From an uncultured Clostridia bacterium (GTDB taxonomy: Bacteria; Bacillota; Clostridia; HGM11327), in contig CAMEIT010000009.1 of NCBI GenBank assembly GCA_945918795.1, positions 1-56,354 of the forward strand: a stretch of DNA of 56,354 nt. Reading direction: 5' to 3'. Both the position numbers and the translations under genes were made by a program. Numbering within the stretch: the first letter of the stretch is position 1; each line of letters starts with the position of its first letter. Shown one piece after another: positions 55,350 through 56,354 of this stretch. The notes under the pieces are model-generated. The model did not search any database, was not told the DNA's origin, and saw only the letters and a list, made by a program, of their open reading frames with translations.

Positions 55350-55922
55350 ATGGCAGAAGAATTTGATTTTGATGAATTTATGATGGATACTGAGGAAGGC
55401 ATGGAAAGTGCTATCAAAGCACTCAAAAATGAGCTTGCCGGAATACGTGCAGGCAGAGCTAATCCGCTCTTGCTCGAAAAGGTTCAGGTTGATTATTACG
55501 GAACGCCTACCCCTGTAAATCAAGTTGCCAACGTAAGCGTCCCCGAAGCAAGAATGTTGGTAATAGCGCCGTGGGAAAAGTCAATGCTTTCCGAAATTGA
55601 AAAGGCAATTCTCAAATCCGATATAGGTATAACACCAAACAGCGACGGTAAGGTCATTCGCCTTATTTTCCCCGAGCTTACATCGGAAAGACGTGCTCAG
55701 CTCGCAAAAACCGTATCTAAAATAGGCGAGGACGCAAAGGTCGTTGTGCGTCAGTCGCGCAGAAATGCTTTGGATAAGGCTAAAAAGGCTCAAAAGGACG
55801 GCCTCCTCACCGAGGACGATATTAAGGGTACGGAAAAGGATATTCAGGACCTCACCGATAAATATATTAAGCTCGTTGACGCCGCTGTCGAAGATAAAAA
55901 TAAGGAAATTACACAGCTGTGA
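55350..55922 (+). CDS. frr: Ribosome recycling factor
   Basis: A 190-residue protein after AAGGAGG. Family signatures: M..AI..L..EL..IRAGRANP, YGTPTPVNQVANVSVPE, LTSERRAQLAK and VVVRQSRRNALD, with a C-terminal helix ending KEITQL. With EF-G it splits post-termination ribosomes. 18 bases after pyrH. Confidence 0.97.
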   Translation: MAEEFDFDEFMMDTEEGMESAIKALKNELAGIRAGRANPLLLEKVQVDYYGTPTPVNQVANVSVPEARMLVIAPWEKSMLSEIEKAILKSDIGITPNSDGKVIRLIFPELTSERRAQLAKTVSKIGEDAKVVVRQSRRNALDKAKKAQKDGLLTEDDIKGTEKDIQDLTDKYIKLVDAAVEDKNKEITQL

Positions 55923-56119
55923 TGACACTCGAAAATATCATCGGTATGCCACTTGATAATGCTGTTCGGGCACTTAATGGCTATTCTGTAAAAATAACGG
56001 ATATTTCCTCGCCCGATAAATATCATGCACATATCTCTCCTCGCCTTAGAGTCGTAAAGGCACTTGCTTCAGATAATGATGTCCTGCTTATCGTGGCAGG
56101 CTTCAAAGACAGTGTTTGA
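55922..56119 (+). CDS. Small protein coupled to frr, unknown function
   Basis: 65 residues starting MTLENIIGMPLDNAVRALNG. The ATG overlaps the frr stop by one base (TGATG), so translation would be by re-initiation; a GTG at 55919 is an alternative start. The pattern GMPLDNAVRAL..... followed by beta strands (YSVKITDIS, LRVVKALASDNDVLLIVAGF) recalls a single PASTA-like unit without signal peptide. I do not recognise the family. The usual next gene (uppS) is not within the window. Confidence 0.6.
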   Translation: MTLENIIGMPLDNAVRALNGYSVKITDISSPDKYHAHISPRLRVVKALASDNDVLLIVAGFKDSV

Positions 56120-56354
56120 TTTTTTATTTTTTTCTGGGAGCTTTTGAAAGAAGCAAGTAATAATCTCTTTGAGATTATTACGCGGGCCCGAAAACTTTAA
56201 ACTGCTTTGCATCTGCTCATCTTCCCGCCGAGAGTATGGCGGCAAGATGAGCATTAACTTTTGCAACTTTATTTAAGGTTTTTACGGCAAAATATAAACA
56301 TACGGCACGCCGCCCTCCGAGAGGGAGGGGGACCGCGTTAGCGGTGGAAGGAGC
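56120..56354. repeat. Hairpin-rich intergenic stretch with REP-like sequence
   Basis: Contains GTAATAATCTC / GAGATTATTAC with a TTT loop (56157-56181), GCTCATCTT-C-CCGCC / GGCGG-C-AAGATGAGC (56215-56252), CCCTC / GAGGG (56313-56325) and CCGC-GTTA-GCGG (56333-56344). The final G-rich segment (GAGGGAGGGGGACCGC) resembles REP-like intergenic repeats I associate with gut Clostridia (recollection, unverified). No gene seen. Confidence 0.5.

Overview
The window looks like chromosome from an uncultured, spore-forming, diaminopimelate-type Firmicute of class Clostridia, probably a gut or anaerobic Oscillospirales-like lineage. Pointers are a cotJ spore-coat cluster, many lipoproteins with Pro/Thr linkers, moderate-to-low GC, strong AAGGAG-type ribosome sites and consensus sigma-A promoters. 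No rRNA, tRNA or CRISPR array was seen.

Region 1 (1-17491, + strand) is a tandem array of ten paralogous lipoproteins of about 550-580 residues, the first cut by the window edge. Each complete copy has a lipobox signal, usually a Pro/Thr/Ser linker, a nearly invariant alpha/beta N-domain, a much more variable barrel-like domain with a conserved Glu (GH..xDEP), and a beta-rich C-domain ending in NGxCWF[VI]T. They look like cell-surface glycoside-hydrolase-like proteins that diversify by duplication and gene conversion. Two copies share a duplicated, structured RNA leader.

Region 2 (17500-22950) holds a small minus-strand gene, cotJA, cotJB and a cotJC cut off after about 62 residues. These are followed on the same strand by a phage DNA-packaging island (large terminase, portal, one small unknown, a probable head-completion protein) with no capsid, tail or integrase genes.

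Region 3 (23028-37600, - strand) is an ArsR-type regulator, then a full arginine operon read argG-argH-argC-argJ-argB-argD-argF-carA-carB, ending in a metallo-beta-lactamase-fold hydrolase. One consensus promoter overlapped by an ARG-box-like operator appears to drive it. The carB reading frame is fused to a complete diaminopimelate epimerase (dapF).

Region 4 (37661-44780, - strand) is gltB-gltD (glutamate synthase, which supplies glutamate for arginine) with a terminator hairpin in the gltB leader, and an Mrp-type Fe-S carrier ATPase upstream.

Region 5 (44851-54398, - strand) is a second secreted-protein locus: an SGNH esterase, a propeller-like lipoprotein, a lipoprotein with BspA-type leucine-rich repeats and two CBM9-like modules, a PKD/F5-8C/six-hairpin glycosidase lipoprotein, and a short leucine-rich-repeat paralog. 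Two of these genes share a duplicated promoter region.

Region 6 (54521-56354, + strand) is pyrH-frr plus a small coupled reading frame, then a hairpin-rich intergenic stretch with REP-like sequence at the window edge.
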